Source of the DNA: Nymphaea colorata
Taxonomy: Eukaryota > Streptophyta > Magnoliopsida > Nymphaeales > Nymphaeaceae
DNA length: 64,000 nt
Direction: 5' to 3'
Assembly: GCF_008831285.2 (NCBI RefSeq)
Contig: NC_045143.1
Span: forward strand, 21,414,854-21,478,853
Shown here: piece by piece, positions 35,216-46,570 of the stretch
How the letters are laid out: each line of letters opens with the position of its first letter
Numbering within the stretch: the stretch's first letter is position 1
Translations under genes and position numbers: made by a program
Notes under the pieces: generated by a model
The model's database searches: none
What the model was told of the DNA's origin: nothing
Seen by the model: only the letters and a program-made list of their open reading frames with translations

Positions 35216-36649
35216 AGAGGGCCACTATCGATGGACTTTAGGGAGTCAAAATCAGAAAGTTTACACACTTATCAAGAAAGTATCCAAAGTGAAGCTTTTC
35301 TTTCTTATTTTGCTCTAACTTCTACAACATGAAATTAAAAAAAAAAGCCCACTTGAAAGGAAATTAGTCAAAAGACAAGTAGCAAAACCTAACCCTGAGT
35401 ACATAACTGGTCTGAGCCAACTTTGCGTGGCTAGTGCCACTTGATCATGCCCTGTTGCTATTGTTAGAGAGACCTTTCACATTCCATTCTGAGCTCATAG
35501 TTCTGCCAAACAGAGTTTGTTGGAATAAAACAGCTCAACTGGATTAGTATGAGTCCCGGACATCATCAGCTTTGTCTCTTCATAATAGCGACGGCCAGCC
35601 TTAAGTTTGGCAAGGTCGATGGCATTCCCTCGTGGCACGAACAAGTTGTACTTCTAGTCAATGGTCAGATCACGCAACTTGGATGGAATTGGATTTGGAA
35701 AAAAAAAATCATGCATCCAAATTACAAAATACAACGAGAAATCCGACAAATGTGAGAAAGAGGAAGTGTAGGTGATGTAGAATTTTGTGGATTGGGAATT
35801 TTTCAGGATTTATTTAACACCAATCATGGACCTTGGCAGCCTGTAGAGCACTACCTTCCTCTTCCTTCTCTTTCCATTTTCGTAGAGTGAACAACAAGCC
35901 AATTTATTTCCATTTTTAAACATTTCTCTCCTTTTTTTTTTCTCGATGCCAACCTTGTTTGCAACTCACTTATCCATTTTCCCCATATTATTATGAATGA
36001 AAAAGCAAGTGATATGTGAAAAATATTATCTTGGTAGGCACCATGTTTCCAAATCAAAAGAAAACTAAAGTTAGATATGCATGATAAGCGGCTTTGTTTG
36101 TTTGAAAATTTTACTAATGTAGATTTGATTTTCATGGTTGGGATTTTGCAATCGTGGAAATGTCAATAGCCTAAAATTAAATCTATTAAAATTTGTGGGC
36201 CAATCTTTTTTTTTCTTTCTTTCTTTTCTACACGCAACACTAAAGTGACTGGACAAGTGGTTTTGAAGACTTTCATGGTGAACAATAAATATGGCAAGTC
36301 AAAATTTTCGAATGTTTTTGCCATTGATCCACTTCTTTCTCTTCAATTATAAAAATAGGTGAGCATAGCCCATGTGAAAATTATTGATTGATACCTAGAC
36401 AGCCGAGAGTTTTTATAACTAGGTTTTTTTCTATTGAATTATTTACTGTTGATCACAATTTAATCAAGATTAGTGAATATTTGTGCCGTCGCCTTAAATT
36501 CCAAATTCTGGATGTATGAACACAAGTATGGCGCATTACTTGGAAGCCAATCCTGGTGATACATCAATGTACCAGCGACACCCATGATAGTAAGTATCAT
36601 TTGCCAAATAATCTTATTGTAAGGATCTAGGCTGGGGCAGAAGGAGGGG
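35216..36649. other. Non-coding stretch shared with unit A
   Basis: Collinear with 7056-8249. It has an extra block at 36136-36375 lying between two CAT triplets that form a single CAT in A. No gene is seen. Confidence 0.5.
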
Positions 36650-37700
36650 GAGTTGGCAGGAGCCATGGCCACTCCCCCCTCATGTTTTGGGACAAAAAAT
36701 GATACTTACATTTTAAAAAAGTTTTTAAATTGGCCTATGTAAAATTTTGAAAAATATTGGTTGGCCCTTTTATAATTTTTGCAAATACTGTTCAGCCCTT
36801 CCTAAAAAAAATTGTTGGCTTCACCCTGGATCTCGCGGTCTACTATTTTTGACTTCATATCCATTTCATCTCAAGTTAATGAAATTATGAGTACCTCATG
36901 TTAGAACAACATCACAATCAATAAGAGAAGAATAACTAATAAGAAACTAGACTGACATAGAAAATATATCTCTAGCAAGAAATTCTTGCTTATGGGTAAG
37001 AACTGCCTCCTCTGTAGCTTGCATGTGACTGTGTAATTTCATAAGATCATCTTGCTTGAGTAGTTGTTCTAGAATACCCTATCCCCATACTCATACCAAA
37101 TTTTCACCTTCTTACTGTTACCCAAACACCGCTAGGTTTTCCATAATAATGAGAAATGAGCTTTTGAAACATCTAATTTGAGAAGAGGAGAGAGAGGGTC
37201 CCCTTGTCATCGACCTCTATGGCTACAAAAAGTGGTTCCCTCCCTTCTTAAAGGCAACAACAAAGAAAGCAGTAGAAACACAAGTCATATTTTTCCTCAC
37301 AAAATCACAAATAAGAAAGCCCAAAGTGCAGAAAGACAATCTCACTTTGTCATAAGCTTTTGAAACATCTAATTTGAGAAGAAAAAATTGTTCTATATGC
37401 CCTTATCCAAGCTATTGACCACTTCAAGAGCAAGATACATGGATGGTGAATAAATCTACTGGGGAGATCAGAAGTACAACTAGTTTATAGATCATATTGC
37501 ATAATGATATAAGTCAAGACTTTTATATCGATAATGATACAGAATTAAGAATCAATATCATATGTGTTCCATTTACGGGCCTTACAAGCTTGTTTGTGAG
37601 AAGAAATTTCTCACCACCAGAGCCATATTGTTTGCATCCGAAAATTTCTTTTGGTGCACCCATGAGAATTTGTTTTGCAAACTAGAAAAGGGGTCCACCA
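36650..37700 (-). mobile_element. LINE-like relic, copy in unit B
   Basis: Collinear with 8250-9310 and with 52075-53807. It keeps a segment at 37062-37165 (ACCCAAACACCGCTA) that is present in the long LINE copy and lost in A. Confidence 0.65.
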
Positions 37701-38242
37701 GCCATTGGAAAAGAAAGTTCGATAATTTTTGTTTGATGAAATGGTAAGAGAAATGTTTTAGAAGAAATAATCTTAACTAATGAATCATTTGATTTGTAAT
37801 AATCATTTAAAGTAAAAAAATTATGTCAATTTTTTAAGGAAGAGTTTTGATAAAATTTTATAAAAATGCTCACGTTTTGAAACACAAGTTAACCTCACGT
37901 TTTAGCCTAACTCTATTACCATATTATTAAGGCTCGATCATGTTTTGCTTTGGTTTCCTAAAGGAGTGGTTGTGGGTATCCGTGAATCTTATGAATGCAT
38001 GGTGAATATAAAAGTTAAATGAAAAGAGAAAGAATTCTCTATGCTTGAAATAAAATTAGATAAGTTATTCATACCATAACATGCATATTAAAAAAGAAAG
38101 GTTTTCAAAAATGAGTTGTATGTAATCCAAGTGTACTCCGAATGATAAGGATCATGGGTATCGCACCTTAATATTGGCCTTAGTGAAGTCAAATGATTTT
38201 GGGCCAAGCAAAATGGGAGCTTTTTTTGTTTAATATATAAAT
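37701..38242. other. AT-rich non-coding stretch
   Basis: Shared with unit A. No gene is seen. Confidence 0.4.
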
Positions 38243-38690
38243 AGAGAGAGACACAGAGAGAGAGAGAGAGAGAGAGATTAGAAGAGAGAGTAAAAGGGAG
38301 AGAAGTCTAAAAGGAGGGGAGAAAAGGTGGGTGCGGGCGGAGACAAGAACCAGTCCAGTTGACCTCATAATGGCACCCATAATCTCAAAATCAACATTGT
38401 TCCTCAATACCATTAGGATAGCACCCTCCAAAAATCAAACTGAAGACACGGCTGTAACACGCTGCCTAACCCAACCATTGTCCTACCCATCATTTGTTTA
38501 AAAGGGGTGGAGAGAGAGAGAAAGAGACGGGGGGTTTAAGAAAGAAAAAAGAAAAAAGAGAGATTAAAAGAGAGGTAAAAGAAAGAGAGAGAAAGAAAGA
38601 GATTTAAAAAAGGGAGAGAGAGAACTGAAGAGAGAGGGAGAGAGAGAAAAGAGAAATTTTAGAGAGAGAGATCTAAAAAGAGAGAAATCA
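38243..38690. repeat. GA-rich tract in unit B
   Basis: Equivalent to 9940-10620 but shorter, having lost the second half of the longer repeat pattern. Confidence 0.85.
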
Positions 38691-39196
38691 AAGAGTTTGA
38701 AATGCTTTTGAAACTATCAAAAAAATCTTTGTATGCACGTGTAAATAGTAAGGAAGACATCCTATGTAATCTTGGCAATTACGAGAAGACGTCCCATCAT
38801 TAGGTAGATGAAGGAAGCTCCTCCCCGAATCCTCTTGTACTCAAATTCCATCGAAGGAGCATTTCTGAAGGAAAATCACTCTTTTGGGATTGCTAATATA
38901 ATGACAAATAAATGGTTTATCAAGAGAAGAAGGATTCAAAGGTGGCTAAACTAGTGGTCTAAAACTAATAGTAAGGTATGCATTAATCTTGAATCTGACC
39001 AGATAAAAGGAACCGATCTTGAATCTGACTTCCTCCCTTGATAATGAATGAGCATGTAAGCTTTTGTTGGCCACACTGCAGTAAAAGTCTTACAATAAAA
39101 CAGAAGGTATATGGATTTTTGATGAACGACAAAGGTATGTGATAGATTCAATAGGATTTTTGGTGGAGCTTTCTTAATGTGGTTCAGTACCAAAGA
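38691..39196. other. Shared non-coding stretch up to the homology break
   Basis: Collinear with 10770-11327. Homology to unit A stops at TTCAGTACCAAAG (39196). Confidence 0.5.
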
Positions 39197-40253
39197 CTCT
39201 AAACAATTGGTTAATGAGCAAAAAGAAAAAAAATAAATTGCGGTAACACATGAATGTTAAAGGATTGGATTCAAATAAAATCTTATGTTACCATCTCAAA
39301 TTTATCGGATATTCATAATTCCTATTCGAATTTGGATTTAAATACGAAGGAAGAAAAATCCATGACATATCCACATTCAAATTCGATTTAAATTCACAAT
39401 TCAAAATTGATTTTAGATTTACATCCACACCTGAATCCAACTTTTAAATACAAGAGCCAAAACCACATTACGATATGTTAAGAATGTACAGATATTCAAA
39501 ACGTATAAATTGGGTATATGATAATTCATTTGAAATTGAATTCAAAAGGAAACCTGAATCGGAATATGATGGGATATTTAGTGAAAACTGAACCCAAATT
39601 CGAATCCAATCAAAAGTCATTACTTACATATAAATCCCATTTAATTTTTTAATTATAGTGTTACTTTTATCTTTTTTGATATCAACTAACTTTTTCCGAA
39701 TAATGGATGTGCGTTCAAATTCATTACTTCAAAATAGATGTGAATACATACATGAGGTTGCTTCTAGAGAATTCTTCCTTCAACAAAAATACAAAAAATC
39801 AATAATTAGTTGTTATAGTTTTAACAAATTGTTATACGAATGATTATGTTACGATTTGAAGAGAAACAAATAAACTAATATGAGATGTTGCACCAATCCA
39901 GACAGATGAATTCTCCTGAACAAATACTGCACCCATTAACACGAAGCTACGCAGAGATATAAAGTGGAGAATGATCAGGCCAACCTCCAAATAACTGAAT
40001 CATCCAACCACCACGTTTGACATTTCATAATGAAAAAATAAATGCAAAAGATCAAAACTGAAGTGGCTGAACTTGGTAATGGTAAAGAAACAAAAATATT
40101 TGTTGACAAGTTTCCGAATGCTCCAGCTTTTGACACAAGCAGTGGGCAATCACCTCCCCTACCTCAAAAATAAAAAGAAAAAAAGAAGCAAAAAGAGAAA
40201 GTTGGGTTGGGGAGAGGAAGAGGAGGAGTCATTGCCACCCTTGAGGGACTCGA
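39197..40253. other. B-specific AT-rich insertion, first part
   Basis: Not present in unit A. At 39290-39640 it is dense in AAATTCGAATTTGGATTTAAAT-type words seen in the other AT-rich dispersed elements. No gene is seen. Confidence 0.45.
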
Positions 40254-41135
40254 GCATAGGCATGGGCCTGCATGATCAGACCCGGCCCGGCCCGGTAACT
40301 TTGCAGACCGGGTATCAAACAGTACTTGCGGCCCGTTGCGGGCCCGGTAAGCCCAAATTTTTTTTATTTTTAATTTTTAAATACATTTTGAAGTCTGTTT
40401 CCTTTGTAAAGGTTTCAAACTTTAAAAAAATGAAAGTTCACTTTAGTCTTTGTTTTCTTCCCTCGCCGTCGGCATTTCACCAGGCTGCATCACCATCATT
40501 GCACCTCCTGACATGTGCGGACGTGCCTACCATGCCATCACAAATTCGTTGCCTCTTGTTCCAAATCCAAACCATTTGTCGCCGCCCTACTACTGCTCGG
40601 CTTGAGGACTCATCGATGTGAATGGTGGTTCTACATTGGAATGAATCCGACGTGAATGATTGTTCTCCGTTTGGCTGAATCAGGTGACATTCGTAAGATG
40701 GGGAAGAAAGTGCAGGAAAGGTGCAGGAGGAAGTATGAAGCAGTGGAGGAAAGGTGGAGGAGGAAGTGGCAGTCTGGCAGAAGCGATGCCACGGTGGCTA
40801 CAAAAGTGGGCCAGGCCTCATGCATTCTTATCATGGCCCGGTACTGGGTCTGGCCTGACCCATTACCGGTTGGGCCGGGTAGCGGGCTGGCCGTCCAATC
40901 GGAGCATGAAGCAGTGGAGGAAAGGTGCAGGAGGAAGTGGCAGTCTGGCAGAAGCGATGCCACGGTGGCTACAAAAGTGGGCCAGGCCTCATGCATTCTT
41001 ATCATGGCCCGGTACTGGGTCTGGCCTGACCCATTAATAGTTGGGCCGGGTAGCGGGCTGGCCGGGTCCAAGCCCTGGTAGTTAACAGCACAAAATTGTC
41101 GGGTCGGTCTGGCATAGCCCGATGCCCAGGCCTAG
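40254..41135. mobile_element. GC-rich non-autonomous TIR element
   Basis: Starts CATAGGCATGGGCCTG and ends AGCCCGATGCCCAGGCCTAG, imperfect inverted ends. GGCCCGG runs near both ends stand out in an AT-rich setting. The interior has a direct repeat of about 172 bp (from about 40737 and again from about 40908). This matches the general look of widespread plant elements with GGGCC-rich ends; the superfamily is not assigned. Long open frames inside are by-products of GC content and of the repeat. Confidence 0.55.
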
Positions 41136-41200
41136 TCCAGCATGCATCTAGTGTTTCTCTTTTTATTTAAAAAACAAGAATGTGGGCCCCTATGTGGGTG

Positions 41201-41385
41201 GCTATATATATATATATATATCTATATATATATATATATATAGATATATATATATATATATATCTATATATATATATATATATAGATATATATATATATA
41301 TATTATATATATATATATATATATAGATATATATATATATATATATCTATATATATATATATATAGATATATATATATATATATA

Positions 41386-41421
<36 letters not shown>
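41201..41421. repeat. (TA)n array with alternating TCTA / TAGA marks
   Basis: A TA dinucleotide run of about 220 bp interrupted at near-regular distances (roughly 20-25 bp) by TC and then AG, giving nested palindromes. Confidence 0.95.
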
Positions 41422-41422
<1 letters not shown>

Positions 41423-41583
41423 TAATAATAGATGACAAAAGTGTCTTATCACTTTTTTATCTTTGTTGTTCTCCCAACCACCGTCATGAAAATGATCAAT
41501 TTCTATTCACCTGGAGGCCGCAAAACCAGTTTTCTCTGCAATCTAAACTTATAGACATGATTTTAAATTTGGTAAGAAACAAA

Positions 41584-41620
41584 CACACACACACACAGAT
41601 ATATATATATATATATATAT
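41584..41620. repeat. (AC)n(AT)n compound microsatellite
   Basis: CACACACACACACA followed by GATATATATATATATATA. Confidence 0.95.
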
Positions 41621-41842
41621 TAAGTTAGTCATATTTTGGATGTTAATAATGTTTTTAATAATCTAAAAATGAATGGCTCTTTTAACATCAAAATTTTGAA
41701 CATTGTAGAAAAGAACAATTTTTTCATGAAAATAACTTGAACCAAAACATTATTTTTAGAAATTTAGTATTAATTATATACATATTATGAGGTTCACATT
41801 TTATTTAAAATATCTTTTAATATAAATTTGAAAGCTATGGCT

Positions 41843-42629
41843 TAACATTATGCGAATCTTAACATTATGAGAAAGGTTAAGATATGGCTGTTGGATTCAA
41901 TATGCATTTTTGCATCAGAGTCCAATATGAACTTTATGCTAAATAAATTTGGATTGCAGATCATATATGTAAAATATTTTTACATAATAAAATCAATGAA
42001 ATAAAAGATTAACAAGAAATCTGACAAGTCCGAAAGGGTGAACTCTAGGGGATGTTGAAGGCTTGGCTTTGGGGATTTTTCTACCAGATTTATTTAGGAG
42101 CAAGTAAATTAAGAAATTGAATTTTTTCTTTAACACAACCTATAAAAAATGTGCCGATGAGTATTTTTCTCATGTATTTTATTATTATAACAGATCACGC
42201 CACGATTGATGGGAATTAAAGTTAATGTGAATGAACAAAATATAATGAAATGGAGAGAGAAAAGAAGCAGCAATATGAACGTAGCTAGTCTGGAAGAGAA
42301 GAAGAATACAGTGTAAGGAATTGACGAAACAGCATGAAAGGACTGAATCCAATGAGTAACAACTGACAGATTGAGGGCTGAATTTCTTGAGCCATCAAGG
42401 GCTGAATTTCTTCAGCCGTCAAGGGCCGAATTTCTTCTGTTACTTGATTACTTCAGCAATCTACAACTCGCAAGAGGATAATGTGGTGTGGTGGTGATCA
42501 AACCGACCCACCTGCTCAATCAGAATTTTATGTGCAGTTTTTTTCCTATTTTCTTCACATCCTTCTGAAAATTGCTTCTCTTCCTCTGCCCTTCAATCTA
42601 CCAAGAAACTGGGAGTGGGGTTGCAGGAG
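41843..42629. other. Upstream region of CNL copy 2
   Basis: Collinear with 11558-12311. Copy 2 has an extra TTTCTTCAGCCGTCAAGGGC repeat near 42410 compared with copy 1. No separate gene is seen. Confidence 0.55.
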
Positions 42630-45600
42630 ATGGGGGAGGTAATAGATGCTCTTGTGCAAACAGCCATTTCTACTGCAACCAATTTGTTGAAAGAGATGTA
42701 AGACTACATCTTGAATGCCAAAGACGATCTGAAGAAGCGCCAAAGGATCCTGAAAATCTTCCAAAAGGCCATCAAGGATGCTGATCGAGTCCTTTTTCAG
42801 GAAGGAGTGCGACAGAGAACTAGAGCTTGAGCTCAAGGATGTTGTTTATGATGCCGAGGACATCATCAAAGGATATTGTAGCAAAATTGAGGCCAGCAAG
42901 AGGGATCAGGTACGGAAGCGATCATTGACCACAGCACTCTCTTCCTATTACGAAGATGTTTCTTTTCGTTACCAACTTGGTAACAAAATCAAGAAAATCA
43001 ATGAAAGGCTTGATAAAATAAAGAAAGATTGGGACATGGTGGATAGGCTCAAAACAACACCAAAAGGGGGTGGTAAGAACACTGTTCAATGTGAACATGT
43101 CAACCCCAAAGAGGCAACCCATCACATAGGTATACAACTGCCCATAGGCAGGGGGAATGATAAAAAGGTGTTAGTAGAAATGCTCGTCAAATGACTTTTG
43201 TAGTAAGACTATGAAGGGTGGTGCTTCTATTATCTCCATTGTTGGAAAGGGAGGGATCAGTAAAATGACTCTTGCAAACACGGTATTTAATGAAGTTGAA
43301 CAACGGTTCATGGAACACAGGTGGTGGGTTTGTGTTTCGTAAAGGCCAAACCATAAGGATTTGGTGCGGCAGATACTAAGGGAAGTGTGCAAGAGTTCTG
43401 CAGAAAACACTGATTGTTCCTTGACTGACTTATGCACACAATTACTGAACGAGCTCTCAAAGGAAAAAAATTTGTTGGTCCTAGATGATGTAGGGGAAGT
43501 AAAATGGTGGGACGAAGAGATAGGGGGAACATTGATGCCGAGTGCCATCGGGAGCAAAATTTTGATTACCAGTAGAAAGAAATATGTGTCGGAGGGGATG
43601 GGTGCTTTTTATATGCATGAATTACAAGAATTTAGTTTCCACCAAAGTTGGTACTTGTTTGTGAAGGAGGTTTTAAGAGAAGGCCAAATAGAAGAAGATT
43701 CGGTGATGCATAAGATCAAATTTGTTGGAGATGGAATAGTAAAGAAGTGTGGTGGGTTGCCACTTGTTATTAAGATGGTGGAGTCCATGATGCACACCAA
43801 GAAAATGAGTAGGGAGGACTGGAAGTCCCTCGTGGATAGTAAGATATGGGAATGGAAGACTCCTGCAGCCTCATCATCGTCCACTGAAATAGGTGGTGAT
43901 ATTCTTCCTGGTCTCTTGCTGAGCTACGATAACTTGCCATATTATTTGAAGAGTTGTTTTGTGTATTGCTGCATTTATCCAAAGGATTATGAGATTGAAA
44001 GGGAGACATTGACCATGCAATGGGTGGCTCATGGATTGATTGAGGAAGGCATAGATGTTGAAGCGACAGCAAACCAATACATTGAAGATTGGATGAGGCA
44101 GTGTTTGATTGAAGAAATTGATTTGAAGAGCATCAAATTGCATCACATTTTGCATGACCATGCCTTATATATAGGTGTAAGGGAATATGGCCATGCCTCT
44201 ACTACTGAGCACACCCGCCATCTGTCATTACTTGGTGTACACGATGCAGAGGCACACAAGCATAATACCTTGGAAACACCAAATAAGGTGTGCACATTGT
44301 TGGCTTATTCCAATTCTTACTTGCAGGTTTATATTGAACACTTGACCAATTTCAAGTGGTTGAGGGTGTTGTCATTGAGGGGATGCGAATTCGATGAGCT
44401 GCCACAGTCCATTGAATATCTTTCACTTATTAATATCTCGATCTAAGCAATTCTAAAGTGAGATGGTTGCCCAGTTCAATCTGCCGACTCTGTAACTTGC
44501 AAACATTGGATTTAAATTATAGCAAAATTGAAGAGTTGCGCAAGGAAATGGGCGAACTCTGCAACTTGAGGTGTCTTGGGCTGAAATGGACATCAGAATT
44601 GAAATTTATAGCGGAAGGCTTGGGGAAGCATACCAATTTACGGATGACAAAGGGGACACAAGGGTTGGAGGGGACAAGAAAAGCAATTGATTGTGCAAAA
44701 AATGCACAATTGCTTAAGGAGAAGCATGGCATAATTAGTTTGGAATTCTACTTTGGAATTACTGGAGGTGTTTCTGAACAGCGTGGTACTTCTGAACAGA
44801 GTAATGAGAAATAGGGTGGGGCTTCTGAACTGAGTGGTGCGCTGGAGGCATTGGAACCTCCACTTGGGCTGGAGTGCTTGGAGATAGGTGATTATAAGGG
44901 AAAGATGCCAGCTTGGCATTTGAATACTGAGTATACCAAGCTACATTCGCTAAAGCTAGAAAGATGCCAATTTTGAGAAAAACTAATAAGCATTACCCCG
45001 GTTGAAAGTACTAAATGTAATCAATTGCCCCGCACTATGTGAAATAGCTAGCATGCCAGCCTTGGAGTCGTGGAAGGTGGAGGAATGGTGCAGCCTAGAG
45101 CAATTACCTCATCACATGCCTGCTTTCAAGTCGTTGAAGGTGGAGGAATGCTGCAGCCTAGAGCAATTACCTCATCGACCTAATAGCTTGAAGGCTCTTG
45201 TTAACGTTCCTTTACTTGAGGAGTTGATGGTGGAAGGTTTGCCCAACTGGGAAGGGTGGCCAGCAGATGGATTAGGGGAAACAACATTGACTTCTATGCC
45301 AAGGTTAAGAGAGGCGAATTTTATGAATTGTCCAAAGGTGCAGACAGAAGGCTTGCTTGATGCACTATTTGAGCTGGCGGGCATGACGGTCAAGTGACTC
45401 AGCTCCAAAGTTTGTCAGTATGTTGTTGCCTAAGTGCGAGATTGGGATGGAAATTCCTTGAGCAACTGCCAAACCTCATTGAGTTAAGGTTGGATCCAGA
45501 CTCAGCAGTACTACTGCCATCTCCATTGCCATCGGAGGTATCAACATTTCTACCCTCCCTCAAGTCTCTGTCTTTGAGTGACACGAATGTTGATGAGGTC

Positions 45601-45942
45601 TAATTGGGAAGGGTGCCTCAGTGGTTGTGGGGTCTCTCCCAACTGGAGACATTGTACCTAAACTATTTCTATGAGGACATCAGATTGGGAGGCCACTGGC
45701 AATGCCTCCCAAAACTGAGATACCTAGAGCTTCAATACTTCCACAAACTGAAGTCTCTGGTGGACATTACTACCCACCAAAATGAAAATGATGCAGTAGC
45801 AACAACATGTCCCACGGATGCAAACGAACAGATCGCCTGCCTCTCAAAGCTTGAAAAGTTGGTAATTTACTTTTGTCCAGCACTCCATCTGCCGCAGGAA
45901 CTCAGAGACCATCTTGGGGAAAGGTTATCCATCCTAGGCTAA
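42630..45942 (+). pseudogene. CC-NBS-LRR (CNL) resistance protein, copy 2 (degenerate)
   Basis: Paralogue of copy 1. ATG 42630 opens MGEVIDALVQTAIS but meets TAA after LLKEM (42699). The coiled coil resumes in another frame (KECDRELELELKDVVYDAED). The P-loop, at about 43244-43270, reads GKGGISKMTLA: the G and T of GKT have become S and M, so nucleotide binding should fail. A TAA at about 43340 follows WVCVS. From 43361 a long open stretch of about 361 codons carries LLVLDDVGEV (the kinase-2 Trp is replaced by Gly), GSKILITSR (RNBS-B), CGGLPLVIKM (GLPL) and CFVYCCIYPKDYEI (RNBS-D). The MHD region is altered to LHHILHDHA. LRRs follow in several frames to 45942. Unlike copy 1, it keeps a C-terminal LRR end (HLPQELRDHLGERLSILG). 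Confidence 0.9.
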
Positions 45943-46570
45943 AGTGGTTGAGGTGCTGTTATATCATGTTACGGAACCTTTTCTGTTTCGTAGGCTGAAG
46001 CCTTCAGTATTTACATATGTCCTGCACTTGATCTGCCACAGGAGTAAGATGCCATCTTGGAGGAAAGGTAACAATTATCCGATATGTTTTAATATTTAAA
46101 ATCGGTGACAGACTGTAACTATATTTTTTTTTGGGTCAAGTATGAATCTTTTGCATTTCGTCGGCTCTTTTTCTCTCCCTTGTTTGATTTAAGTCTTGTA
46201 CATTTTTTATGTCTTGTTTTCCAACTGCAAAAGTAGAGTGAATATATAAAAATCAATAGATATCAACTGCTTTCAGCAAACATGACAGAAGTCAATATTA
46301 CTTGGTCATGTTGGTGTGATTTCACTGAGAACATCAGCTTGGGAGGCCACAGGAAATGCCTCCCGAAACTGAGAAAGCCAGTTCTTTTTTACTTCCCCAA
46401 TGTCAAGTCTTCTGGTGGGCGCAGCAAATAGTGTTACTCCTCAACAAAATGATGCAGTAGCAACCACATTTCTCACGGATAAACAGGAACAGATCGCCTT
46501 CTTCTAGAAGCTTCAATGGTTGAGCAGCTAAGAGACCATCTTGGAGAAAGGTTTACAATTACTAAAATGT
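45943..46570 (+). pseudogene. Decayed repeats of the CNL C-terminal LRR
   Basis: 46325-46560 repeats the end of CNL copy 2 (from GGGAGGCCAC through CAAAATGATGCAGTAGCAAC to AGAGACCATCTTGG) with many changes. A shorter remnant at 45985-46070 (CCTGCACTTGATCTGCCACA…CATCTTGGAGGAAAGG) is a third version. These are tandem copies of the last LRR segment. Confidence 0.7.

Noticed and set aside
40631-41081. Overlapping open frames of 125-146 codons on both strands
   Set aside because: They follow the GC-rich element and its 172 bp direct repeat; three frames are open at once and none matches a family.
41182-41628. Open frame of 148 codons, mostly alternating Ile and Tyr
   Set aside because: It is the translation of the (TA)n array; the opposite strand gives the same peptide pattern.
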